From Cyrtodaria siliqua (Eukaryota; Mollusca; Bivalvia; Adapedonta; Hiatellidae): DNA of 64,000 nt. Positions 10,368 through 22,655 of the stretch are shown here, piece by piece (the first letter of the stretch is position 1; each line of letters begins with the position of its first letter). A program made the translations under genes and the position numbers. The stretch spans positions 434,001-498,000 of the forward strand of contig JAWPHD010000289.1 in assembly GCA_037043455.1 (NCBI GenBank), in the 5' to 3' direction. The notes under the pieces are model-generated. The model did no database searches, had not been told where the DNA came from, and saw only the letters and a list, made by a program, of their open reading frames with translations.

Positions 10368-10772
10368 GTATTTCGACCGCATATAAGTTAATATATGCTA
10401 ATGTGTTTTTGTTTTTATTTCCAAACAACAGTTATTTGATATTGTTCTCTTTAAGTTTAGCAGAAACAATTCCATTGGTGATAATCAAAGTCATGATATA
10501 AAATGTAAGAAAACCGTGACTTTTTTTTTCGTTTTGCGTGTTTTGGGGTTTACTGCGTTCTGTGAAAGCTACATTTCCTGTTCGACTGTTCTACTTATTT
10601 TCATTGAAATATATATCGAATATGCTCTTTCAAACGCCTTTGCTATTGTATTGCGAATTTACGAAAGTAATGTTCAAGTAGATATGTTCTTACTGTTTTT
10701 CAAAAAGAAAAAATGTGACTGTATATTACATTCTCTTCAAATAACATGAAGTATATAAATAAACTTCTTTCT

Positions 10773-11245
10773 CCTGTCGTGCCCTTAATGGTGTATTCTC
10801 TTACTGCTCTGGCTTCTGCCAAGTCATTGAGTACCTTCATTGTGGCTTTCTAGGCTATTGTTTTTTTGTATTATATTTACACGAGCATATTTGTGTTTTA
10901 CTTATATTGCCTATTGATGCTGCCTTATTGGTTCGAGATTAGATCATGGCGGGGATTTCTTTATTTACACTGTCCTGTTTTAATGGGATGACAGTAGGGT
11001 AAGTGTGAGGTTTGGTGCACCCTATAACCGGTTTAAACCCCCAGTGGCCTACTTTGCCACTGACCGTTCCAAGGCGGCAGCCCTATTGTCAACCATTTTG
11101 TGTTTGTGATGTCGTTTGCATTTTTTATTAATATTGCCTTTTCGTTTGTCTGTTTGCGATTTTGTTTTTGTGTTTTGTGGTTGACTGTCGTCTTTGAATG
11201 CTGCGTTCCCTGTCCGATATTTATATCCTTCTTTATAGAGAATAA
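10773..11245 (+). mobile_element. RT-element 3' tail, truncated copy
   Basis: Starts at 'cctgtcgtgcccttaatgg', the same 5' border used by the copies at 4498, 20288 and 22655, and runs to 'gtccgatatttatat'. It belongs to a subtype with 'gtttgtttttgtgttttgtgg' and 'ctgcgttccctgtccgat', shared with 16262. Confidence 0.85.
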
Positions 11246-11254
11246 TAAATGGTC

Positions 11255-11363
11255 ATTTTCATATCACATCCTATATCAGGCCTGAGACGCCATATCAGCC
11301 TCATAGCTTTACCTCGAGGGCTGATATGGGTCGAGGGCCTGATATAGGGTCTGATATGAAAAT
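11255..11363. repeat. Palindrome with ~45-bp arms
   Basis: Left arm: 'attttcatatcacatccta', 'tatcaggcctgagacgcca', 'tatcagcc'. Right arm: 'ggctgatatgggtcgaggg', 'cctgatatagggtctgata', 'tgaaaat'. A spacer of about 18 bp separates them. It begins just after the truncated tail end at 11245. No second copy was seen in the window. Confidence 0.85.
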
Positions 11364-12726
11364 ACACATTTTTTTTATTCTATTTATCATATACTTGAGC
11401 TTTGACGAAATTCGACTTCAGCTCACTCAGTACGCTGTTTTCGAGGGAGAAAAAAGTTTAGATCTAGTCCATTCTGCTGTGCTTATGTCTGTTGCGTTAG
11501 TGGTACACAACATTTATTTTTGTCCGAAATCTTATTGAAAATGAATTCCATTGAATTTGAAATTTTCTAAGCAAGGTGATTTGTCATAAGTGGTTATTTT
11601 ATCCACGGATAATGATTCTATAGCCAATAATCTGCCGCGAAAAAAGGATGGAAGTAACTAATGAAACGCAGACGACAAACAATACTCGTGCAAATCGTAT
11701 ACAATCATAGCTAATCGGTTATATCCGTACCACTCCGGTAAAAGGATCGCGATGAACATTCGGTTATCATTTCCATGATATGACATTTTTCACCCTATAT
11801 TTCATGCGTGCAATAAAGCTTTATTGCCCGACTCTATTTCCCGGCAAGGAAATCCTGATGGATATGACTAGCTAGGTATATGTCGTATCGTATATTCAAA
11901 ACCAACGTATTTATCGGGAATAATGTGATAAAATACAGTATGCAATTCTCGAAATCCTTACTTTCGTCTTTCTTGCATAGGCATCTAAATAGCTCGGGCT
12001 GTCTGTCTAATCAAACAATAATGTTAAATTATGTCAAACACAGAAAATACACTACTTCGTATTAACGTTCAAGAGAAACCACAGACTTCCACAAATAGTG
12101 AAATTTGACAGGAATTATACATCGATTTAGTCGATAAGCGGCATATTAGTCTTTATGATACTACAATAATCATAGCAAAATGTCTAAATTGAAATTACGG
12201 TGTTGTTTTTCCTCCTCGGTGAACAACCGGTCATTTAGAAAAATAATACTTATTTAACACTACAACTATATTGATAACGTTAGACATCCTACGCTTTATT
12301 GTAACCATTTTGGTAAAAACGCATCATAAAGCTATTTAAAACTGTATCTTCCATTTCAGATCGTCAGACAGACTGGCATCAGTTCTTAATATTATAACAT
12401 TTTAACTATAGCCTTTTAACTATCATTATAGAATTTCCTTAGCACTAAAAGAGACAAATATCTCCACTTATAATGTGTATAGTCTTATCTCAACATTATA
12501 AATTCAACCATGGAGAGAAACAGAACATGAAATAAAACAATTGTTATACAGAGTATTATATTTTAGTTTTAATTTTTTCTAATTTATTATTTATAGTCTA
12601 CTTTATAGACTGATACCAGTCTAATTCTGTTTTATGTCTATATTCAGACAGAAAACCTTTCTTAAACGAAAACATGAACACAAACTGTGTAAGACGATGT
12701 GCAAAATGATACCTAAGTAATGGTGT

Positions 12727-12785
12727 GTGTGTGTGGGGGGGTGTGTGGGTGGGTTGGTGCGGGCGTGCGTGTGTTTGTGTGTGTT
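12727..12785 (+). repeat. GT/G-rich simple repeat
   Basis: Alternating GT runs with a seven-G run and several GGG/GGGG groups. It lies in U2 at the spot where U1 has only 'gctgtgtatgtgtttgtt' (6992), so it expanded in U2. Possible Z-DNA or G-quadruplex former. Confidence 0.8.
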
Positions 12786-14686
12786 AAAATTCTTATATGT
12801 TATTCTCATATTAATATCTAGTTACCTATGGCATATATATTGGTTGCAAGGAAACAGCCGCTTAATATGTCATTCACGGAATAAATTGCTTGGTATGTAA
12901 TCGCATCAGATGCATTACAGTTTTCAAATTAGGTAGCTCATGGATTAAGTCTTAGCTTTAGGTCATATATCACTATTGCATTTCCCATAGGCCTCCAGTA
13001 TAGCCTTTTGTCCTACAATCCCTATTGTGATATACGAACGGATGATAAAACCTAACTTTTTTTAAAGAACTATCTTAGAGACATTAAAAACAGACCGGGA
13101 AATTGGTGGTTATCTGAAGCTTACAGCCGATAATATTTCACTGCAGATGGGCACCCCCAGAATGGCAGTAAAGAAAGTTTATATTTTGCAAATATATTCT
13201 CAGTACAATGGTGTCCATAAAAATGCAAATTTAGGTCAAAATATCCTAAATCAACATGTTTTGAGATGGAAATATAATTTTGTGATATTTTATTGGGATT
13301 TGTTATGATGTGGGTAATGTAATTTAATCAGAAAGTACCTTACAATCTGACTATATGCCCTAATAGACCCTTTACTCTTTTCAACCAATCAGAAGTCATA
13401 AATCAACAGTCGTATCTGACCTAAAGAGACAATTCCTTTCCGTCAAGGCGGAGGAAACAAGTGGTAATTTGGTTAAAAAACTCGTTCTCCGAATTCGTTT
13501 TTAAACTAAATTACCACTTTTTTCCCTCGTGACCTAAATTCAGTATCGAATTTATGCTGTTAATTATTCTCTATATATTGAAATACAAAACAATCGTACG
13601 AAAGTATAATAGTTGAATAATATAAAACAACATATACTTTATGTTTGGAAATACATATATTAAATTAACATAGTTCATAAGTCAGTGTTTCCATCACAGA
13701 GCAAATATGTTATGATCACCTCGCTTCCGTACTTTACTATACTAACACGGGCATAACGACGACTCGAGGGCTGTAACGACACTAAAAGTCTTGTAGTATG
13801 GTCGGTGAAATTGCCTTTTATGAATGCATAGCATTGAATAATTTAATTGAGATTAAACAATTGTGCGTTGCTTTACCGTATTCTTACTGCCGACAAATGA
13901 AACTTAGAGTACGGACAGGGTCACTAATTACACCATACTACAATAGAGATAGAGTCTGTCTCAGCTGGTTGGTTATTTAAAAACGTCGATTGGCTACGCT
14001 CAGCTCGGTGTTTGAATAAACCAACTCGATGAGGCCAGACTTAAGCTAATTCTGACACAAATACTCTCAATTTTGGTTTAGAAAAAAATGTCCACACAGT
14101 TTATAATATATAGGCTTCACTTGTGCATGATTTTTTGTATTAAGTGAATAATGGTGAGATGTCTTTTTTTTCAGCATAACAATTGTTCTAACACATATCC
14201 AATCAACAAAGTGAGCTATAAATCTTATAACGTTTTCTTTCTGTATTGCAAAGTTACAATACATGTATACATTTATATTGCTTTGTTTCACTATTTATTG
14301 ATTCAATATGGCTTACTCTGCTTTACGGTGGAAAGTCATTATATAATCAAAAGTCAGAAATTGCGCTAAAACGAAAATTGCAGCAATCTGCATTTTATAG
14401 CTGATAAATGACATATTGAAAATGATTGTAATGCTTCTTTTAACGTTTATGCAAATGTCTGTGTTAATGAGGTAAAACATAAAACATAATACATGTTTGC
14501 AGACCAGACACATTAAAAAGTGTCCCACGTTGAGTAATCATCTTACTTAAAGGAAGCAAATGTCTCGTTAAAACTGATTTCGTACTTACTTATGCAAATG
14601 GTAGTATTACTATCCGCAGTAAAGTTCTCCTCAGTTCGGCGGCCTCTGTAGACCTGATATGACCTTCAGCTTTAGTAAAGAGGGTT

Positions 14687-15063
14687 TGTTTTTTTGTATT
14701 ATATTTACACGAGCATATTTGTGTTTTACTTATATTGCCTATTGATGCTGACTTGTTGGTTAGAGATTAGATCACGGCGAGGATTTCTTTATTTACACTG
14801 TCCTGTTTTAATGGGATGACAGTAGGGTAAGTGTGAGGTTTGGTGCACCCTAGAACCGGTTTAAACCCCAAGTGGCCTACTTTGCCATTGACCGTTCCAA
14901 GGCGGTAGCCCTATTGGCAACCCTTTTGTGTTTGTGATGTCGTTTACTTTTATTATTACTTTTGCCTTCTTGTTTGTCTGTTTCCATGTTTGTTTCTGTG
15001 TTTTGTGGTTGACTGTCCTCCTTGAATGCTACTTTCCCTGTCCGATCTTTTTATATTTCTTAG
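14687..15063 (+). mobile_element. RT-element 3' tail, truncated copy
   Basis: Begins inside the tail at 'gtttttttgtattatattt' and ends with the common 3' end 'ctttttatatttctta' at 15063, directly against the inverted RT-coding segment that follows. Confidence 0.85.
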
Positions 15064-15690
15064 CGTTATAAAAGTTAATATGTGTATCTATAATTTTAAG
15101 AAATGACTTTTTCCAAGTAAAAAGCGAGTTTGGGTCCGCATGTTCTGTACGACACCATTTAATACTAAAATCTTCAATGGAGTGGGCAATCTGGGCACGA
15201 CAGGCATCAACATCAATAAGTGAAGCTAATCTATATGTAAGACCGTTCGAAAACAAATGCCGAATACGTTTATCAACAATATCAAAATTACCAGTGATGA
15301 CATGACCTGCTGGAGCTTATCAAAATTTTGATGTGTTACATTCACATTTCTTAGGAGTTTTATTTACTATATCAAGGTCAGAAACAATTTTATTGTAGTT
15401 GAAAATAATATTTCTAATAGGCTTTTTGTACTTATAACAAATTACAGGATTTTCGGAATTTTTGAAATATTTTGGGATAGAATCAACTACATGAGCATCC
15501 CGAAAAATACTAGCATCTCAATAAAATCAATACCTTTTGTTAATATATAGTACTTTTAGAAAATGCCTGACGTGATCAGACTCCTTGTCAATATAGGGTC
15601 GGAGAACATGTTGTGTGTAGCTTTGAACTATGAAACCAGTGTTATATAAGTGATCTTTACGAATGAAAACTTTGTCTGCTTCCTCGTCGA
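15064..15690 (-). pseudogene. RT-element N-terminal coding segment (inverted)
   Basis: Read on the reverse strand this gives, with one or two breaks, RIRHLFSNGLTYRLASLIDV, DACRAQIAHSIEDFSIKWCR and FTWKKSFLKIIDTHINFYN, preceded by YKYKKPIRNIIFNYNKIV and a CEC motif. These are the region upstream of the catalytic domain in the RT-protein family with the MGTNCAPL motif (recognised from memory of that family). It is the only N-terminal part of this protein in the window. It sits head-on against the forward 3' end that starts at 15691, which suggests a 5'-inversion made during insertion. Confidence 0.7.
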
Positions 15691-16262
15691 TCAACTTCAC
15701 TATGTTTTCCTCTTTAATTGTACGATGACCGGACGGGCTGTGGACCCTATGATGACGCCTATCTAAAGTCCATTGGGACGATGACTTTTGATGTTTGTTT
15801 ATAATCTTTCCTGTCGTGCCCTTAATGGTTTATTCTCTTGTTGCTCTGGCTTCTGCCAAGTCATTGAGTACCTTCATTGTGGCTTTTTAGGCCATTGTTT
15901 TTTTGTATTATATTTACACGAGCATATTTGTGTTTTACTTATATTGCCTATTGATGCTGCCTTGTTGGTTAGAGATTAAATCATGGCGTGGATTTCTTTA
16001 TTTACACTGTCCTGTTTTAATGGGTTGACGGTAGGGTAAGTGTGAGGTTTGGTGCACCCTAAAACCGGTTTAAACCCCCAGTGGCCTACTTTGCCACTGA
16101 CCGTTCCAAGGCGGTAGCCCTATTGTCAACCCTTTTGTGTTTGTGATGTCGTTTGCATTTTTTATTACTTTTGCCTTTTCGTTTGTCTGTTTGCGTGTTT
16201 GTTTTTGTGTTTTGTGGTTGACTGTCGTCCTTGAATGCTGCTTTCCCTGTCCGATATTTTTA
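15691..16262 (+). mobile_element. RT-element 3' end: end of coding region plus tail
   Basis: Opens within the RT protein ('cactatgttttcctctttaa', reading HYVFLFNCTMTGRAVDPMMT then stop) and continues with a complete tail to 16262. Together with the inverted segment to its left it looks like one insertion of about 1.2 kb with the middle of the element missing. Confidence 0.85.
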
Positions 16263-16389
16263 TTCTTCTTCAGTGAAGAAATGGAAAATGAAGTAAGCCG
16301 TTAAAGCATAGGATGCTTTCCAGACTGTTTAAAAAATAGTATGTAAATCAGCGACAGAAATAAATACACGCGATTTACGTTTGATGTTA

Positions 16390-17070
16390 GTCCGGTTGTG
16401 ATAGTCCTTATCGCAGAAAAGTTCTTAAATTACTTTTATATCTGGAAAGAGCATCAAGGTTACGATAATAAAATTTTGCAAAGGTTTTATGAAGTTTATG
16501 GTATGGGTTACCTTGATTGAGTAGCTTTTTAGTTATAAAATGATTACGAATATTAGAGTCCTCAACTCGAGAACAAGCTCTAGAAAAACGAATAAGATGA
16601 GACACATAGACTCCATAAGACGTTGCTCGGGGAACATCCCCATCTAAATGGGGATAATTAACAATATCAAAATTAAAATGATCTCTCATGTCATATTTTT
16701 TGCTAATTATTTCACCATTTTCAATGGAGAGATGTTAATCAAGAAAAGAAGCCTTAGTATCAGAGATATTGGCTTTGTTAAGTTCTTTAGGGTATATATT
16801 ATCAACCATAGTAGAACAGAAAGGGTTGTCAATGTTTAATATGTCATCCAGATACCGAGAGGTGTGATTAAGGGCCGCAATAACATCTTCCTGGGTATCT
16901 GGAAATCTCTTTCACAGCAATATATAAAGAAATCTGCGACAAGCGGTGCACAGTTCGTACCCATAAGGATACCAACAATTTGTCTATAAACGGTCGTTCC
17001 GTACCCGGCGAAAATATTATCTAATAGGAAGATGAGTGCTTCACAAACTTCTTGGCAAGGCCAGAAAGCC
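16390..17070 (-). pseudogene. RT-element catalytic core, broken copy
   Basis: On the reverse strand: CQEVCEALIFLLDNIF, then a glycine-initiated IVGILMGTNCAPLVADFF, then after a frame break HFNFDIVNYPHLDGDVPRAT and YGVYVSHLIRFSRACSRVED, ending LRTFLR before a stop. The other good copy (58515) has GIPMGTNCAPL, so the IP-to-IL change is private. The YLDD active-site region is damaged here. It lacks the tail: the left end stops at the codons GLSQPD near 16390. Related elements are known from many invertebrates. Confidence 0.85.
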
Positions 17071-17099
17071 AAAAAGTAAGTACAAGGTAATTGGACTTA

Positions 17100-19075
17100 A
17101 CACACTATTTCATTCTAGGTTTCAGTTGACGATATGTAATAATTCCAAAGAATTTTTTACTGTTAAAAACGTTCCTACCTTTCATTGCAACTATACATTT
17201 ACTGTTAAATTAACTTGATTACAAATTTCACGAAACGCTATGTTTACTAAATATGACCGAAAGATCGTTAAAAACTACATTAAACCTAATCATTGAACTT
17301 GTCAATCTCCCCAGTAGTGTCATTGTCTGAATACCGATGCTTTTGACTTCCACGTACACCATTACTGAGGTTTGTGCAATCAATAATTGTTTTAAACACA
17401 AGTAGCTGGAGATGATCAGCTAGAGACCGTGGTGTGTAGGATTGTCCTTATGTCATTTTATTTTTTAAATCCTAAAGTATCTTTTTTGCAAAATAGACAA
17501 AAACACATATCAAAAAAAGAGATTTCGGTTGGTAATATGTTTCTGATTTAAACAAACATAACACCAAGTAGACGAAAACTTATTATAGCTTTATTTTACG
17601 TACATTTTGAATACATGTGTTGACTCGGCAAATAAAATGGACACCGAATTTGAGATGTCCCTGTTGATATTATAATTAGCTTAAAACATATACATGATAT
17701 AGACTCGATTTTATATTATTTTATTTAAGAAATAATATGATAAATAAAGAGTTTAAATAGTATAATCGATCAATCATAATATAACCATCAGCAAGTTATA
17801 AGACGAGAAACCAAAACAACCGCGAATCTTCGACGAATTCTCTTGCAAAACGCGGCAACGAAACTGGTATGTTTATTGCATTTTATTATTATGATTTTTT
17901 TTCAGCATTACATATTAATATCAATGGTATTTGGTTTGAATACTATCCTTTCTAAAATGGCCCCTTCACTTAAGAATTCACAATTGGTGTATCTTTTCGA
18001 ATATTCGGAACTGGCGTATGGTAACAGACGATATGTCAAAATTGAAGTAATCATATTGTCATAGGTTTAGTATTATTTATCCATTTTCTTTCGTGGAATA
18101 CATATTGGGAAAGAATTTTGAGTAATTTATATTATATATTATTTGTCCTTAAAAAACAAGTAAGGGTTGTCTATGCCTAGTAGTTTAATATTATTGTCCA
18201 TGTTAAATGTTTTAAAGGAAATTATAAAAGTACGTCATATACCTTCATCGATATACTATCTAGATTGCGGGATTTAAGGTGTATGCTACTTTTGACACAT
18301 GTCCACTGTCTTTACTTTGAAAAAGGTAATTTGGTTAAATTGGGTTCAAAGTGTATATGGTGCATTAGAGACCACTCTTCAGTAAAGTCCAACTAAATAC
18401 AGAAAAGCTGTACTCTGCTCATTGAAAATATCATATGTGGCATATTTCATTTCTTTGTTAATTAATCCGCCTGTTATGTCGTATTATAGACTTCGGTGCC
18501 GTCTTATTATCTGAAATCATATCCTTATTAATCAAAATGCCACTTCCTACAAGGAATTAATAGAAACGATGGATTACTTTGCGAACCATCTCCAATAAAA
18601 TGTCATACGCCACACGTATGTAATTAACTATAAATAATGTCCGATACGGAAATGTGGATATTTAATAAACAAAACAGTAATAAGGGTTACACTTGGTCAA
18701 GTTTGAATAGTCTCTAATCCTACTGACCTTTTACCAAAAGAAAATTTGTCTAACACTTTATCGGACTATATTTACAACAAATCACACTTTCATGCGAATG
18801 AAGCACAAACTATGATGAACCGGATTCAATAGATATCGACCAGCAACCGTATTTTGGAACAATCACTCATTGAAGGCTATGCACACACTTTAGACTATAC
18901 TATTACAAACACACGTAGGCTAATATTACAAACATACGTAGGCATTTTACATGTACAGAATATGTAAGCATATTTCTTTTTCTGTTTTCGGAATTTCAAA
19001 AAGTTTAAATGTACTTGTCTGAATATCTATTATAACTAGTTATTTTAATAAGTTTAATACTTTAGATAAAGTATG
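17100..19075. other. No gene recognised
   Basis: AT-rich DNA between the RT cluster and a microsatellite. Only short chance frames are present and no duplicated or repeat landmark was matched, apart from a fragment of old tail sequence ('gaaagccaaaaagtaagta') at about 17066-17085 at its left edge. Confidence 0.6.
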
Positions 19076-19077
19076 CG

Positions 19078-19217
19078 TTGTGTCTGTCTGACTGGCTGAC
19101 TGGCTGACTGGCTCTCTGCCTGCCTGTGTGCCTGCCTGACTTCCTGTCCGTTAGACCATCCGTCTCCGTCCGTCCTTTCGTCCGTTCGTCCGTCTTCTCT
19201 CCCTCTCTCTCTCTCCA
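19078..19217 (+). repeat. Compound tetranucleotide/CT microsatellite
   Basis: Runs of ctgt/ctga/ctgc, then gtcc/gttc, then (ct)n: 'tgactggctgactggctg', 'ccgtccgtcctttcgtccg', 'ctccctctctctctctcc'. Strongly pyrimidine-biased on the + strand. Confidence 0.9.
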
Positions 19218-19839
19218 TATATTAAACATTGCGGTTAGTTTTGTCAATTCACAAACCACTTTTTTATTCATTTTTTAGGTCGTTTGAATGCTACTTTATA
19301 TTTCATTTGTAGTCACACCATTCAAATATTGTTGTACTAAACGTTTATAATCGTTTTCAAATCGCCACATGAATGCCTACTTTGTCCAATGAATTTATAA
19401 ATTGCTAATTGCTAATTATACTTGTACTTTAATATGCTTATACCGCTTGTGAAATTTCGAAATGGTCCTGCTTATTTTTCAGATTCGCCGGGGATCTTAA
19501 GAATTATTCCTTTGCGCAGAGCAAATTCATGTCAGATTCTCGTCTTATTAAATAACAGATATGTACGTATGTAGCCGTTTCCGTTGAAGTGATGCCATAT
19601 AGATAGCGCTGAGTATTTGAGTTAGGGTTTGGCTGTGAATGTATGATCAACTATATAGATTGTGATTTCATCTTGCGTATATCGACTCAATATGAGATTA
19701 AACTATTAATGTGTACATGTTTTAATTCTCAAATAATACTTATGTGATATTGTTTTCTTTATGTTGAGGAGAAATAATACCATTCTGATAAAAAACGGTA
19801 TATATATGTCACAGGATGACATATACAGGTATTAAGAAG

Positions 19840-20288
19840 AAATATAAAAAGATCGGACATGGAAAGTAGCACTCAAGGAGGACAGTCAACCACAAAACAC
19901 AGAAACAAACACGCAAACAGACAAACAAGCAGACAAAAGCAATAATAAATGCAAACGACATCACAAACACAAAAGGGTTGACAATAGGGCTACCGTCTTG
20001 GAAGGGTCAGTGGCAAAGTAGGCCAGTGGGGTTTTAAACCGGTTCTAGGGTGCACTAAACCTCACACTGACCCTACTGTCATCCCATTAAAACAGTACAG
20101 TGTAAATAAAGAAATCCCCGCCATGATCTAATCTCTAACCAACAAGGCAGCATCAATAGGCAATATAAGTAAAACACAAATATGCTCGTGTAAATATAAT
20201 ACAAAAACATAATAGCTAGAAAGCTACAATGAAGGTACTCTTTTGACTTGGCGGAAGCCAGAGCAGTAAGAGAATAAACCATTAAGGG
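19840..20288 (-). mobile_element. RT-element 3' tail, truncated copy
   Basis: From the common 3' end ('aagaaatataaaaagatcgg') to 'aataaaccattaaggg', the shared 5' border. It has a private change near the border ('tactcttttgacttggcgg'). Confidence 0.85.
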
Positions 20289-21633
20289 CTGTATATCCTG
20301 TATATCTCACTATTGTGTTGTGTTTTAAACATTTAATCAGTTTATCATCTCTTTTCATCACTCATTTCATCTTTCACTCTACTTTCCCTTTACCTTACGT
20401 TAGACATTTCAGATTAGGATGACCACCTTTAAACTTCATTAATATTTCACATTTGAGAAAATTTAACCTTTGACAAAACTAACCTGGCGGGAAAATCATG
20501 CGCGCAGTTGAACATCTCAGTTAGTAGAGAAATAACAGAAGCTATTGCCATTTTGCATTCTGTTATATTTATCTTGTAAAGATAATATATATATATTCAG
20601 GTTAGTTATATGTTTGTTTATGAGACTTGTATCCATCATTGTGTTAATTAATTTACTCTGGAAATGGTTATTTTAGGAGTTATTTAGTTTATAAGAATTC
20701 GTCAATACCAAGATGGCGATCCTTTATTATTTTCACTTAGAAGTTTCTTGTACATTCAACTTGTTATTATGTCAAAATGTATTTTCTTTACAATACTTTG
20801 CTTATTATTATATTAATATTAATGCTTTTTCCATTCATCATTGTTATTTTCATTCAGGCATTGTCTTTATTCATTGTATTCCTGTCATCATTCTCATGCA
20901 TTATTCAGATATACAGAGAACGAACGAATCTTGTTTTCACTCCAACCCTTCATAATCAAGCGGCGACATATATAAATTGTTCGAAAAACGTGACTTGTCA
21001 TGAAGTATATGTTGTTATCGAATATGCTCTTTCAAACAGATTTGCTATTATATTGCTGAATTTACGAAATCAATGAATAAATGTATGTTCTTCTATATTT
21101 CAAAAACAATATTACTTATTACATTCTTTTTAAATAGCATTACTTCTATAAACATAGTATAATAACAAGGTAAGTAAGTAAGTAAATACAATACAATCAT
21201 AGTACAGAAGGAAATAACTAGCACTCGGCCCAATGGGACTATAAGTCACCCATAGTTAACAGTTTATAATGTTACAATATATAAAATTAAATGCATGAAC
21301 TGAAATGACATAATTATACGCCAAAGTCTTAAACAAATATAAGGCATTAATAAGCCTTAATTTGAATGTTATCAATAAACATTTAGAATTGTGACGACAT
21401 GTAATATTGAAATTATTTTTTAACATAAATCAGTATTTATGAAGAAATAACGGTTTTCCTCTTTAAATATGCTTTAGCAATATATGTAGATGCATTTCTC
21501 GGATGGTTTATCATTAACATGTAAGTTGAACTAAATGTCGTTATGTAAAATATCTCCAAGAACATCGTTTCTTAAATGACTGTAGAGTTCACAGTTATTT
21601 TATCTTCAATAGTGTTCATATCACAAAATTGAC

Positions 21634-21880
21634 AAAGAAATATAAAAAGATCGGACAGGGAAAGTAGCATTCATGGAGGACAGTCAACCACAAAACACAG
21701 AAGCAAACACGCAAACAGACAAACAAGAAGGCACAATTAATAATAAAAGCAAACGACATCACAAACACAAAATGGTTGACAATAGGGCTACAGCCTTGGA
21801 ACGGTCAGTGGCAAAGTAGGTTACCGGGGGTTGAAACCGGTTCTAGGGTGCACCAAACCCCATACTTACCCTACTGTCCT
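21634..21880 (-). mobile_element. RT-element tail, short 5'-truncated copy
   Basis: Last ~245 bp of the tail in reverse, stopping at 'cttaccctactgtc', the same point as the copy at 7668-7910 although the flanks differ. Confidence 0.85.
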
Positions 21881-22227
21881 GGAGATTTACCAATATATCT
21901 TCCAGTCTCTATTCTCAGTGGTAAAATACCACAGCTAAATTGACATTACACTGATCGTTCGTTTTTCTTGAAATTAATTTAAACATAATTATCACAATTG
22001 AAAGATTGCTTAAATAGCCTGTAAGTCCGAAGCTTGGGGGCATTGTGGATATCACGTGACCACAAGTCGGCATAGAATTATTTTATCAAAGGATTTACTT
22101 CTGACTAGAAATAACGGATCTATTTTTGAAATTGTTTATCAGACCTTATTTACATATAACTTGCTTAATATTTTAAGTCCAGTTATTAGCACAGATGGAC
22201 TGTAATCATGAAGAAATGATTTTTTAG

Positions 22228-22655
22228 TAAAGAAATATAAAAATATCAACCACAAAACACAGAAACAAACACGCAAACAGACAAACAAGCAGGCAAAAGC
22301 AATAATAAATGCAAACGACATCACAAACACAAAAGGGTTGACAATAGGGCTACCGCCTTGGAACAGTCAGTAGCAAAGTAGGCCAGTGGGGGTTTTAACC
22401 GGTTCTAGGGTGCACCAAACCTTACACTTACCCTACTGTCATCCCATTAAAACAGGACAGTGTAAATAAAGAAATCCCCGCCATGATCTAATCTCTAACC
22501 AACAAGGCAGCATCAATAGGCAATATAAGTAAAACACGTATGCTCGTGTAAATATAATATAAAAAACAATAGCCTAGAAAGCCACAATGAAGGTACTCAA
22601 TGACTTGGCAGAAGCCAGAGCAGTAAGAGAATAAACCATTAAGGGCACGATAAGT
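22228..22655 (-). mobile_element. RT-element 3' tail joined to a LINE fragment
   Basis: Near-complete tail with a ~50-bp deletion just after its 3' end ('aaatataaaaatatcaacca'). It begins at the common border 'accattaagggcacg' and abuts LINE coding sequence of the same orientation at 22656, so an open frame runs from LINE residues into tail-encoded residues (LMVYSLTALASAKSLSTF). This is a chimera, not a gene. Confidence 0.8.

Larger units (their letters stand above)
9990..14645 (+). repeat. Tandem segmental duplication unit U2
   Basis: Second copy of the unit described for U1. It aligns with U1 at 10085-10190, 10400-10520, 12005-12310, 12640-12720 and 13560-13930, and with U3 at 10600-10745 (U3 20980-21130) and 14170-14640 (U3 27940-28320, e.g. 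'cagcataacaatt', 'tgtgttaatga.gtaa', 'cgttaaaactgattt.'). It contains its own insertions: a tail at 10773, a palindrome at 11255 and a minisatellite at 10192. No supported gene. Confidence 0.75.

Noticed and set aside
10167..10391. Open frames on both strands with a 15-residue repeat
   Set aside because: Consequence of a 45-bp minisatellite; the homologous single copies in U1 and U3 are not coding.
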